Positions 1-5,598 of a stretch of DNA of 5,598 nt are shown one piece after another (positions within the stretch are counted from its first letter, which is position 1; each line of letters opens with the position of its first letter). The notes below the pieces were generated by a model. That model saw only the letters and a program-made list of their open reading frames with translations. It was not told the origin of the DNA and did not search any database. Made by a program: the position numbers and the translations under genes. The stretch spans positions 1 through 5,598 of the forward strand of contig CAYUKK010000067.1 in assembly GCA_964445305.1 (NCBI GenBank). Reading direction: 5' to 3'. Source of the DNA: CAYUKK01 sp964445305. GTDB lineage: Bacteria; Acidobacteriota; Aminicenantia; Aminicenantales; UBA8522.

Positions 1-240
1 GTGATGGGCGACAGTCTGTGTTCGCTTCGTCAAAACAAGATGAAGTCGGTTCTTCTTGGGGTAAATGAGAACCAGGACTCCTGCTTTGGAGCAGCCATCC
101 CCAACATCCGTGTAGGTCCTATTCCCTGGCCGGGGGATCGTGGCCATTTTGAGCTGAGCTCTGAGCCCGGGCTTTGGCCCTTTGAGGCTCTCCCGGAGGG
201 GTCCAAGAATGTCAGCTATCCGGGGCTCCTTTTCCCTCAC
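1..240 (-). CDS. NUDIX hydrolase, CoA pyrophosphatase-like (N-terminal 80 codons, cut by window edge)
   Basis: Reading the minus strand from a GTG at 240-238 gives 80 uninterrupted codons that run off the left edge. The protein begins with a helical segment (IADILGPLRESLKG), then a linker (ATIPRPGNR), then a beta-strand section KAGVLVLIYP followed by LHLVLTKRTQTVAHH at residues 57-80. This layout, a hydrophobic strand, 'LVLTKR' and a terminal H-H, is what precedes the G-Q-I-S-F-P-G-G stretch and Nudix box in CoA pyrophosphatases of the NudL/YeaB type. Those enzymes split CoA and related nucleoside diphosphate derivatives in the cytoplasm. The catalytic Nudix box itself lies outside the window, so the substrate is inferred from the N-terminal pattern only. 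The GTG start is favoured because GAGAGG lies 8 bases upstream and an in-frame TGA lies nine codons upstream; a TTG six codons earlier (TTG GCT CGA...) is the alternative. A weak TATAAA at 271-276 could be its -10 box. Confidence 0.8.
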   Translation of the reverse strand, partial: MREKEPRIADILGPLRESLKGPKPGLRAQLKMATIPRPGNRTYTDVGDGCSKAGVLVLIYPKKNRLHLVLTKRTQTVAHH

Positions 241-354
241 CGCCTGACCCTCTCGAGCCAATCTTCAATCTTTATACCTTACCCCCCCTTTCTTCTGCCA
301 TACATCCTTTTCCTTTTCTCATTCTTTTTTCTCTGTCTTTGCTTTTGTTTTTAT

Positions 355-387
355 TGAAATTATGAAATTACGTTACTCAGTTACTTA
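355..387. repeat. Two adjacent tandem 8-mer duplications
   Basis: TGAAATTA occurs twice in a row (355-362 and 363-370). One base later GTTACTCA/GTTACTTA forms a second, imperfect tandem pair (372-379 and 380-387). They lie in the gap between the serine hydrolase stop and the NUDIX start. They could be binding sites for a regulator of the NUDIX gene, or simple slippage products. Nothing in the sequence decides between these. Confidence 0.5.
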
Positions 388-502
388 CCTGCCTGTTTGC
401 TTAACGAATCTTTCCTCGGCTTTTTGCCAAATAACTTATTTATTTACCCGCTCTTTTAGCTGCTTGATTGTTCTGCTTGGTCGTTCTCTCCTTTTTCCAG
501 CC

Positions 503-2629
503 TTAAGGCGACTTAAGTTTCTTCGCCTCGAAGACGCCGCCGGGCTGGCTGAGCTCGATGTGCGTCACTTCGCCTTTTGCATCCAAGATGAACTTCAACC
601 TGACGATCTTGACTTGCTTGAGGGAAAACTCGTCACCGATTTCGGGCACGAGCTCATAAACCGGCTGGCCGGGGATGAAGAGAGTCAGGCTATTCCCCTT
701 CAAACCGATAGTGTGCTTTTGACCCACCAATTCGTAATCTCCTTCGAACTTCTTGAGGAAGGTTGGGTCAAAATAGCGGGGATCGGGCTTCTTCTTAAAA
801 ACAATATCATCAGCTGTCGGCTCGAAGGGCGCGGCCACAGCGGCGACGTTACCGTTGACATCTGTCTGGAATGTGAGCTGGGTGTTTTCGAAAGTCGGGT
901 CCTTGGCCTTGCCACCGACGAATGTTTCGTAATGCCAGTGTTCGAGGGGAGTGACGATGCCATTATAGGCAAAAACGAGTTGTTTGCCCTGGAGCTGGAC
1001 CTTAAGCTCCCCGTAGCCCGGGTGGAAGTAGTCGCCGGCGTAATCCTCGAGCTTGTGAGCCGGCGTGGTGCCGGGCTTGCGGCGGACGAGCTTTTTCGCC
1101 TCGGCTTTTTTCTGGGCCTCTTCTCCTTCCGCTTGCCTCTTGGCGGCTTCGCCCAGCCAGTCAATGGGCTTAAGCTCGAGCAACCAGTCGATGGCTGTCC
1201 GGATGGCCAGCTCGGGGAGAGGCGTTCCGTTCTTATTCGCCAGAGCGACGAACCCAAAGCCATCCTGGGGGAGGAGAGTGACCATGGCCGAAAAGCCGTC
1301 GATATTACCACCGTGATGAACTCGTCGGTGGCCGCGATAAACATCGACAAGCCAACCCAGTCCGTAATCGGCGGGGGAGATTTCGGCATGGGAGGGGATG
1401 CTCCCGACGGGCATGTGGGGGAGGTGCATGTCCTGGAGCGTAACCGCCTGGATGATTTGCTTGTCCCTGAATTTCCCATTATTCAGGTGAACCATGAGCC
1501 AGTGGCTCATTTCGTTGACGCTCGAGTTGATGGATCCGGCCGGACCCATGTTCGTGATTTTCCGGAAAGGAATCCGCTCCAGTTTTTCGTTCCGGAAGAG
1601 ATAGGGCTGGGCGAAGTCGCTGTCTTTCTGGGAATCGTCCACCGAAAAATTCGTCCGCTTCATATCCAGAGGGGTGAGGACGAGCGAACGGATGGCTTCC
1701 TCCCACGATTGTCCGGTGAGGACTTCGACAAGGTAGCCAGCCGTAAGAAACATGAGGTTATTATACTGGAATCGCTGGCGGAGGTCGGCGGTTGGCTGGA
1801 GATAGGCGAGTCGCCTGACGAATTCCTCGCGCTTGGCTTCGTAGTTGTTATACCAGACTAAATCGTGGCGGGGGAGGCCAGAACGATGTGTCACCAAATC
1901 CCGGGGCGTGAGGCGTTCGGAGAGGACAGGGTCGGCCAGTTTGAACCAGGGGATGTAGTCGCGAAGGGGCTTATCCCATTCCATCTTTCCCGCATCGCTC
2001 AGCGTTCCCAGGGCAAAAGTGGTAAACGCCTTGGACGCAGACCCGATGGCCAGAAGCGTATCGGGAGTCATGGGGAGTTTATTCTCCAGATCACGGAAGC
2101 CGTAGCCCCTGGCCAGGACGATATCTTTATCCTTGACGATGGCCAGAGCTAAGCCGGGGACTTTGAAATCCGCGAGAGCTTTGTCCAAAATGTCGTCGAG
2201 GCCGGCCAGGGCCTGACGCGCTTTGATGACAGGGTCGACTTCCCGGCCGAGACGAAAGGGGAATGTCTGCCCCGCCTGGGTAAACTGGCCGCTCATCGTT
2301 TTTCCGTCTTCGCTGAGGGCCCCGTCGAAGGTTGGGTCGCCTGGAATTCCGGGGATGACAAATGACACCTTGAGACCTTTGATGGCAATTTTGCCGAGCG
2401 GCAAATCTTTGGCGTTCTGGGCCGGGATGGAGATGTCTCCCTGCCATGTTCCGTCTGGCGCCTGGGTGAAATCGAGGTTGATCTCCAGTTTCATCCCGGG
2501 AAGCTCGATGGCTCCTTCCCAGTGCCCGGCCAGGGAAATCTCTTCAGCCGACAAAGAGAGACTGAAGCAAACGAGCACGCCAATAATGAGGGGGAGATAG
2601 AGAAGATAAGCTGACCATGCTCTTTTCAT
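503..2629 (-). CDS. Exported serine hydrolase, class C beta-lactamase/PBP fold with N- and C-terminal beta-domains
   Basis: A complete 708-residue protein. Residues 1-28 form a signal peptide (K-R start, hydrophobic run 8-27, A-E boundary), so it acts outside the cytoplasm. Residues about 33-128 form a beta-domain (LAGHWEGAIELPG... DGALSEDGKTMSGQF) of the kind found ahead of the catalytic domain in other secreted hydrolases. Residues about 140-490 are the beta-lactamase/esterase domain: nucleophile motif S197-A-S-K200, tyrosine motif Y289-N-N291, and H438-H-G-G441 in the place of the KTG triad. A charged, Lys/Glu/Ala-rich linker (about 491-515) leads to a DUF3471-like beta-domain (EDYAGDYFHP..., about 518-615) and a second similar unit (KKFEGDYELVG..., about 625-700). 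The family hydrolyses esters, D-amino-acid peptides or amides; the substrate cannot be told here, and true beta-lactamase activity is unlikely given HHGG. The ATG start is set by AGGAGG five bases upstream. No clear terminator follows the TAA. Its antisense strand carries a long open frame that I regard as a shadow. Confidence 0.95.
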   Translation of the reverse strand: MKRAWSAYLLYLPLIIGVLVCFSLSLSAEEISLAGHWEGAIELPGMKLEINLDFTQAPDGTWQGDISIPAQNAKDLPLGKIAIKGLKVSFVIPGIPGDPTFDGALSEDGKTMSGQFTQAGQTFPFRLGREVDPVIKARQALAGLDDILDKALADFKVPGLALAIVKDKDIVLARGYGFRDLENKLPMTPDTLLAIGSASKAFTTFALGTLSDAGKMEWDKPLRDYIPWFKLADPVLSERLTPRDLVTHRSGLPRHDLVWYNNYEAKREEFVRRLAYLQPTADLRQRFQYNNLMFLTAGYLVEVLTGQSWEEAIRSLVLTPLDMKRTNFSVDDSQKDSDFAQPYLFRNEKLERIPFRKITNMGPAGSINSSVNEMSHWLMVHLNNGKFRDKQIIQAVTLQDMHLPHMPVGSIPSHAEISPADYGLGWLVDVYRGHRRVHHGGNIDGFSAMVTLLPQDGFGFVALANKNGTPLPELAIRTAIDWLLELKPIDWLGEAAKRQAEGEEAQKKAEAKKLVRRKPGTTPAHKLEDYAGDYFHPGYGELKVQLQGKQLVFAYNGIVTPLEHWHYETFVGGKAKDPTFENTQLTFQTDVNGNVAAVAAPFEPTADDIVFKKKPDPRYFDPTFLKKFEGDYELVGQKHTIGLKGNSLTLFIPGQPVYELVPEIGDEFSLKQVKIVRLKFILDAKGEVTHIELSQPGGVFEAKKLKSP

Positions 2630-2634
2630 CGCAT

Positions 2635-2640
2635 CCTCCT
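2635..2640 (-). promoter_or_regulatory. Shine-Dalgarno of the serine hydrolase gene
   Basis: The minus strand reads AGGAGG, followed by five bases and the ATG at 2629-2627. It matches the anti-SD fully at good spacing and fixes the start codon. Confidence 0.9.
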
Positions 2641-2656
2641 TGAATCAACGGCAGTA

Positions 2657-2685
2657 TTTTTACCAGAATTTACGATGGTGGGCAA
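2657..2685 (-). promoter_or_regulatory. Candidate sigma-70 promoter of the serine hydrolase gene
   Basis: On the minus strand TTGCCC (2685-2680) and TAAAAA (2662-2657) are separated by 17 bases, each matching four of six consensus positions. Transcription would start about 20 bases before the ATG, leaving room for the AGGAGG. A competing pair, TTACAA and TAAATT with a 17-base spacer, lies slightly upstream, so the exact boxes are uncertain. Confidence 0.4.
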
Positions 2686-2909
2686 GAAGTTGTAAATATA
2701 GGAAATTGCTTTTCAGCTGCGCTGTTTGGGTGTGCCTTTAAGTCCTCATTTTCCCGTTCAACCATCACAGGGAAATATAAATCCCGACAAAATGGATGTC
2801 GAGGAGAATCAGAAATCGCACCTGATGGGTGAAAACGCCTCACCAGCCGCAGAGACGGCCGAAAAATGCCAAAAACCAGCCAGACTTCTCCTTCTGCTCC
2901 AGGAGAAAA

Positions 2910-3026
2910 TCATGAAAAATAACAGGCACAAGCCTCATATTCTTGAAGAAACTGGTCAAAGCAATGGAAGAGCAGCCGGTAGAGGACCGTGCGTTCCGGA
3001 TGACGGGGACGATAGATTCCGGCCAC
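2910..3026 (-). pseudogene. Remnant of an IS91-like transposase N-terminus
   Basis: From a GTG at 3026-3024 the minus strand reads VAGIYRPRHPERTVLY followed by RLLFHCFDQFLQEYEA and then hits an in-frame TGA (2912-2910). 'Y-R-P-R-H-P-E-x-T-V-L-Y-R' followed by 'F-D-x-F-L-x-E-Y-E' is, from memory, the very start of IS91-like transposases with an N-terminal zinc-binding domain. In intact relatives 'YG-F-x-RP' and a 'C-G-N-P-x-x-G-F-A' segment follow within about 25 residues. Here an F-G-I-F-R-P occurs in the same frame beyond the stop (2873-2856), but the cysteine-rich zinc segment and the catalytic part are absent. No ribosome site precedes the GTG. I infer an eroded insertion rather than a functional gene. 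A chance match of some 30 residues is possible, which limits confidence. Confidence 0.5.
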
Positions 3027-3424
3027 AGCAAGATAAAAGCCTCAAGAACCGGGCCAATGCTATGGATCGGACCGCGTCCTCTTGGAAAGAGGCGGTGACA
3101 GCGGCCCGGAAGGGCGAATCCGGTCGAGAAAACGTCAACAGTCGTTGCCGTCCGGCCAAAAGAATGGAGCCGGCGGGGAACTATAGGTTTCGATGTTCGC
3201 CCCCGGGATGAGGGCCGAAATCGGATTCCCCGAGAAGAAGTAGCCTATAAGGATCCCCACCTCTGGCGCAATCCGCGTGAAGATGTGAATAAAATATAGA
3301 AAGATTAGAACTCGAAAAGCAGCTAATAAGGACCGTCTCCAATTGTAAATTGTTCAGGCCTTCTCAGAGGTGGCTGGGATCGGAGGGCTCCCGGCCGGGG
3401 TGAGGTCGGAAAGGAGAAAAAACG

Positions 3425-3460
3425 AAAAAAGCGAGGCCCCGACGTCAAAACGCATCGGCC
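3425..3460 (-). terminator. Candidate rho-independent terminator of the 564-residue protein gene
   Basis: On the minus strand CCGATG (3458-3453) can pair with CGTCGG (3444-3439), with one G-T pair and an 8-base loop; a GGCC/GGCC pairing around it is an alternative. Six Ts follow at 3430-3425, and another T run comes shortly after. It lies about 75 bases beyond the TAG of the upstream minus-strand gene, where its terminator would be expected. Eight bases between stem and T-run make it imperfect. Confidence 0.5.
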
Positions 3461-3535
3461 GAACGGTCATGTCACGCCTCCTCAGCAAGGGGGTCGAGTT
3501 CCCGGGACAATAAACACGATGATATGCCCCGCCCT

Positions 3536-5230
3536 CTACTTGTCGGGAGCCTTACGGAAAGAATACTTCAGCGTGATACGCCACAGCCCCAGCTCCTCCG
3601 TGCCACCGCCCGAGATCATTCCGCTCTTCAAGTCCCCCGAGGCCTTCCTGAAACTTGGCCAATCGAGGATCGGCCGAACGTAAGGTTCATCCGGATGTAC
3701 GACCAAGAACTTGAAGGGAAACGAAGACGTTTCCGTCTGAGGCGGCTTCGTGCATTTCTGGGTCGTCGTCACATCTCCGTCGATGCCGAGCTCGACGCTG
3801 ATATCCTGGAGCGTCACCTCCCGAACGGCTCCGCTCCTTCCGTCGTAATCGATGATTAGCGTTCCTGACGCCGACGTGATCTCAGCCCGGCTCACCGTCG
3901 CGGAGCCCGTCGTCGTGGTCACGCAATCGCCCGAAACCTCCTGTCCGAAAGCCGACCCCGTCCCAGAGAAGCTCTTGATGTCTCTCGAGATCAGTTCGTA
4001 AGACTCCGAGACGATGCCCGTGCTCCTTTGCTCGTAATATCCCACCAGTCGGTACATGGCCTTGATCTCGGTGCTCAGGGTGAACTTATAGTCGATGTCT
4101 AGGTCAGGAGGGAAAAGGGCCTCCATCTTGGTGGAGAAGTCGGTCATGAGGTACGGGCGAACAATCTTGATCTCCTCCTCGGCGATTTTCGTGTGCGGCT
4201 CCGTCAGCTCCATGAGGACCTTGCCGTCGTCGAGGATCTGGCAGGAGGAATACACGGTGATGCGGTCGACCGATTGGCCTCCTTCCGAGGGGGCCGTATA
4301 GACCAGCGTGAGGGGCAGGTCGTCAAGCCTAAAGGCGCACCGCCTGTCGCCTTCTGGATCGGAGACGACCGGGATACCGCCATCGACCCGTCCGTGCTCG
4401 ACCTCCACGATGACGCGGTTGAAATACTTCGACGGCCGGCCCTTCCAGTCCCGAAAATCCAGCAGCTTGACCTCGACCTCCTCACCTGGCTTCAGCTCCC
4501 GCTTATCGCCGAGGTCGATCTGGCAGCTAACAGGGCGCCGCTCAAAGTCCCGGAGCAAATCGTCAATTGGCTTTTCCCGGCGCAGCTCAGCGTCAGGATT
4601 GTCGAACATCCGGTTATATTGAGAGCTGACAGAAGTCAGAGTACTCTCCGTAGTCCATCTCTTTACGAGTTCAATGGGATTACCGTTATAATAGAGTTCG
4701 AGAGTGAGTCGCGACTTGATATCTCGGCCTCGCTCATCTTTTTCTCCTGAGAGCCCAGCCTCAAATTCGCCCCTAAAAAAATACTCGGGAATCCTTGGTG
4801 AATAAGGGCTATTCACAAAACGCTGACCGGCAAGAGCTATACGGAAGCAGGGAGAAGTCAATACTTCAACGAGTTTGCTTATTATACTCGATGGATGCAT
4901 ATAATCCACTTCAGGTGGAGAAAGGTGGGCGCACTTAGCCATTGCTTGCTTAACTTTGGGGTCATTAGGGTCGAAAGAAGCATATTCACCGAGCTGTTGG
5001 CGCATGCACTTGTTCCATTCCTCCAGTTGTTTTTCATATTGAGGAGCGTGAGGATTGCTGAAATTTTCTAAAATTGCTGTGCGCAGGCAATCAGGGCAAC
5101 CCTTTTGGGAACTAGCCTTTTGGCCCCAGAAAAAGACCAGGATTAGCAAGATTGACAGAATTATAGGAACTTTCGTTTCTACTGTGCTGGACGAGTAAGC
5201 CTTTTTGTGCCTCTTCGTCCATCCATTCAT
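3536..5230 (-). CDS. Secreted protein of unknown function with an Ig-like domain
   Basis: A complete 564-residue protein that I do not recognise. Residues 1-20 are basic and polar, residues 21-35 are hydrophobic (IILSILLILVFFW), and S-S-Q at 40-42 gives a plausible signal-peptidase site, so it is exported or anchored by one N-terminal helix. The mature part opens with C45-x-x-C48, then C75, C100 and C128; five more cysteines are spread through the rest, which would suit disulfides in the periplasm or outside. Residues about 235-350 (KPGEEVEVKLLDF... GRVDGGIPVVSDPEGD... LVYTAPSEGGQSVDRITVY) have the pattern of an Ig-like/invasin-type beta-sandwich repeat. The last 200 residues are beta-strand rich and Thr/Ser rich (VTTTTGSATVSRAEI). 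No catalytic motif is visible. No Shine-Dalgarno precedes the ATG, but no other in-frame Met occurs before residue 76, and the signal peptide supports this start. A structural or surface-binding role is only an inference. Confidence 0.85.
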   Translation of the reverse strand: MNGWTKRHKKAYSSSTVETKVPIILSILLILVFFWGQKASSQKGCPDCLRTAILENFSNPHAPQYEKQLEEWNKCMRQQLGEYASFDPNDPKVKQAMAKCAHLSPPEVDYMHPSSIISKLVEVLTSPCFRIALAGQRFVNSPYSPRIPEYFFRGEFEAGLSGEKDERGRDIKSRLTLELYYNGNPIELVKRWTTESTLTSVSSQYNRMFDNPDAELRREKPIDDLLRDFERRPVSCQIDLGDKRELKPGEEVEVKLLDFRDWKGRPSKYFNRVIVEVEHGRVDGGIPVVSDPEGDRRCAFRLDDLPLTLVYTAPSEGGQSVDRITVYSSCQILDDGKVLMELTEPHTKIAEEEIKIVRPYLMTDFSTKMEALFPPDLDIDYKFTLSTEIKAMYRLVGYYEQRSTGIVSESYELISRDIKSFSGTGSAFGQEVSGDCVTTTTGSATVSRAEITSASGTLIIDYDGRSGAVREVTLQDISVELGIDGDVTTTQKCTKPPQTETSSFPFKFLVVHPDEPYVRPILDWPSFRKASGDLKSGMISGGGTEELGLWRITLKYSFRKAPDK

Positions 5231-5240
5231 CGCAGGAGAT

Positions 5241-5268
5241 CTTAAATCATAACTCAGAAAGATGTCAA
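5241..5268 (-). promoter_or_regulatory. Promoter of the 564-residue secreted protein, very close to the ATG
   Basis: The minus strand has a perfect TTGACA (5268-5263) and TTTAAG (5246-5241, four of six) with a 16-base spacer. Transcription would start about 5234, only a few bases before the ATG at 5230. This fits the absence of a Shine-Dalgarno and suggests a leaderless or near-leaderless mRNA. A different promoter further upstream cannot be excluded. Confidence 0.5.
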
Positions 5269-5358
5269 TGACGCGACTCTTTTGGATTTGGACATGCTAT
5301 CCAGGTAAAGGGGAGTATATGGAAGAGGCGTTGGGTAGTCCGGCAGTTAGCAATCGAT

Positions 5359-5387
5359 GCCATATAAAGAGGATATGGCCATGGCCA
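5359..5387. repeat. Stem-loop joined to a 12-bp palindrome
   Basis: GCCATAT (5359-5365) and ATATGGC (5373-5379) form a perfect 7-bp inverted repeat around a 7-base loop. TGGCCATGGCCA (5376-5387) is a perfect 12-bp palindrome overlapping its right arm. No T-run follows on either strand, so it is not a terminator. It sits midway between the two divergent promoters and may be a regulator site. Confidence 0.55.
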
Positions 5388-5449
5388 ACTGAGAATCGTG
5401 CGGGGCACGCGCGTCTTGGGTTAGTGAACTGAGTGTTATGCCTGACCTC

Positions 5450-5477
5450 TTGACTGCACACAAATTATGTGTAAAAT
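5450..5477 (+). promoter_or_regulatory. Sigma-70-type promoter of the ribbon-helix-helix gene
   Basis: TTGACT (5450-5455, five of six) and TAAAAT (5472-5477, five of six) with a 16-base spacer. Transcription would begin near 5484, giving a leader of about 20 bases that contains the purine-rich ribosome site GGGAGG/GGAG (5491-5504). Repeats overlap the whole spacer and -10 box. Confidence 0.7.
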
Positions 5478-5484
5478 ATGTGTA
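5458..5484 (+). promoter_or_regulatory. Probable autoregulatory operator over the promoter
   Basis: TATGTGTA occurs twice, at 5466-5473 and 5477-5484, an 11-base period (one helical turn). ACACA (5458-5462) and TGTGT (5468-5472) form an inverted repeat with a 5-base centre. Such helically phased short boxes covering the spacer and -10 are the usual binding pattern of ribbon-helix-helix dimers that repress their own operon. The link to the downstream protein is inferred from position. Confidence 0.5.
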
Positions 5485-5504
5485 TCGTCAGGGAGGTCGA
5501 GGAG

Positions 5505-5598
5505 ATGCAAGTGCGACACAATATCACGATCGACGCCGATGTTTCGCGGGAGCTCGAAAGCCTGGCCAAGGAACTCGGCGAAAAAAAGAGCGCTCTGA
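5505..5598 (+). CDS. Ribbon-helix-helix DNA-binding protein, probable antitoxin (first 31 codons, cut by window edge)
   Basis: From the ATG at 5505 the frame stays open to the window end. The residues HNITIDADV form the short beta-strand expected of a ribbon-helix-helix (CopG/VapB/ParD-like) N-terminus. SRELESLAKELGEKKSAL then gives the first amphipathic helix, the turn and the start of the second helix ('G-x-x-x-S-A-L'). Such proteins bind DNA as dimers and most often act as antitoxins that repress their own operon; lone transcription regulators of the same fold also exist. The start is supported by GGAG directly upstream, a second GGGAGG ten bases further, and a good promoter. The expected partner, a toxin such as a PIN-domain RNase, would lie downstream outside the window, so the toxin-antitoxin assignment is an inference. 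Confidence 0.7.
   Translation, partial: MQVRHNITIDADVSRELESLAKELGEKKSAL

Larger units (their letters stand above)
2641..3535. other. Long gap without an intact gene
   Basis: About 900 bases separate the two large minus-strand genes. Open frames exist on both strands (the longest is on the plus strand, 2726-3211), but none has a convincing ribosome site, a recognisable domain or a clear coding bias. The stretch holds the serine hydrolase promoter at one end, a transposase-like remnant near 2910-3026, an unassigned minus-strand open stretch (3138-3353) in the same frame as the remnant, with hydrophobic residues such as VLIFLYFIHIF but no usable start, and a candidate terminator at 3425-3460. 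It reads as decayed DNA left after one or more insertions. Confidence 0.6.

Noticed and set aside
1..357. A 118-codon plus-strand open frame at the left edge
   Set aside because: It ends in a low-complexity Phe/Leu/Cys run from a pyrimidine tract, has no ribosome site, and overlaps the minus-strand NUDIX start, which has a family-like sequence.
417..450. AAATAA/TTATTT and GGC/GCC short hairpins after the serine hydrolase stop, considered as a terminator
   Set aside because: The stems are A/T-only or three base pairs long and lack a T-run on the minus strand.
362..1861. A 499-codon plus-strand open frame antisense to the serine hydrolase
   Set aside because: It lies wholly opposite a gene with clear catalytic motifs, signal peptide and ribosome site. 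Its own translation has no recognisable domain, so its length follows from the codon bias of the opposite strand.
2726..3211. A 161-codon plus-strand open frame in the long gap
   Set aside because: There is no ribosome site or recognisable domain, the composition is low in hydrophobic residues, and it overlaps the transposase-like remnant on the other strand.
3480..3515. GGGTCGAGTTCCC-like string resembling a tRNA T-arm
   Set aside because: No acceptor, D-arm or anticodon arm could be placed around it.
5319..5432. A 37-codon plus-strand frame preceded by AAAGGGGAG
   Set aside because: The ribosome-like site is only three bases from the ATG. The peptide has no hydrophobic or structured character and no promoter was seen for it, so it is probably chance.

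Overview
The window looks like chromosomal DNA from a moderately GC-rich, Gram-negative-type bacterium. The style of the two large exported proteins (a penicillin-binding-protein-like serine hydrolase with extra beta-domains, and a secreted protein with an Ig-like domain) and the remnant transposase remind me of Acidobacteriota/Aminicenantes-type genomes. That placement is an inference from protein style, not from a marker gene.

Layout: the left edge (1-240, minus strand) holds the first 80 codons of a NUDIX hydrolase of the CoA-pyrophosphatase type, cut off by the window before its Nudix box. A 262-base gap with tandem 8-mers and a strongly pyrimidine-rich plus strand follows. A complete 708-residue exported serine hydrolase of the class C beta-lactamase/PBP fold occupies 503-2629 (minus), with a strong Shine-Dalgarno and a plausible promoter. 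About 900 bases (2630-3535) carry no intact gene; within them is a short stretch coding for what looks like the N-terminus of an IS91-like transposase, stopped by an in-frame TGA, so this is probably an eroded insertion. A candidate terminator at 3425-3460 ends the next gene, a 564-residue secreted protein of unknown function (3536-5230, minus). This gene has a perfect TTGACA -35 box so close to its ATG that the mRNA may be nearly leaderless, and its codon usage changes sharply along its length.

A divergent intergenic region (5231-5504) contains a 7-bp stem-loop and a 12-bp palindrome. It leads into a good plus-strand promoter, with repeats laid over it, driving the first 31 codons of a ribbon-helix-helix DNA-binding protein. 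That protein is probably the antitoxin of a toxin-antitoxin pair whose toxin lies beyond the right edge.

The genes do not form an obvious pathway. The three large or partial minus-strand genes are separated by long gaps and are probably separate transcription units. The transposase remnant and the antitoxin-like gene suggest an accessory, recombined stretch rather than a conserved operon. I did not find a clearly novel multi-gene system. The most checkable points are the operator-like repeats at the right-edge promoter and the mosaic composition of the 564-residue secreted protein.
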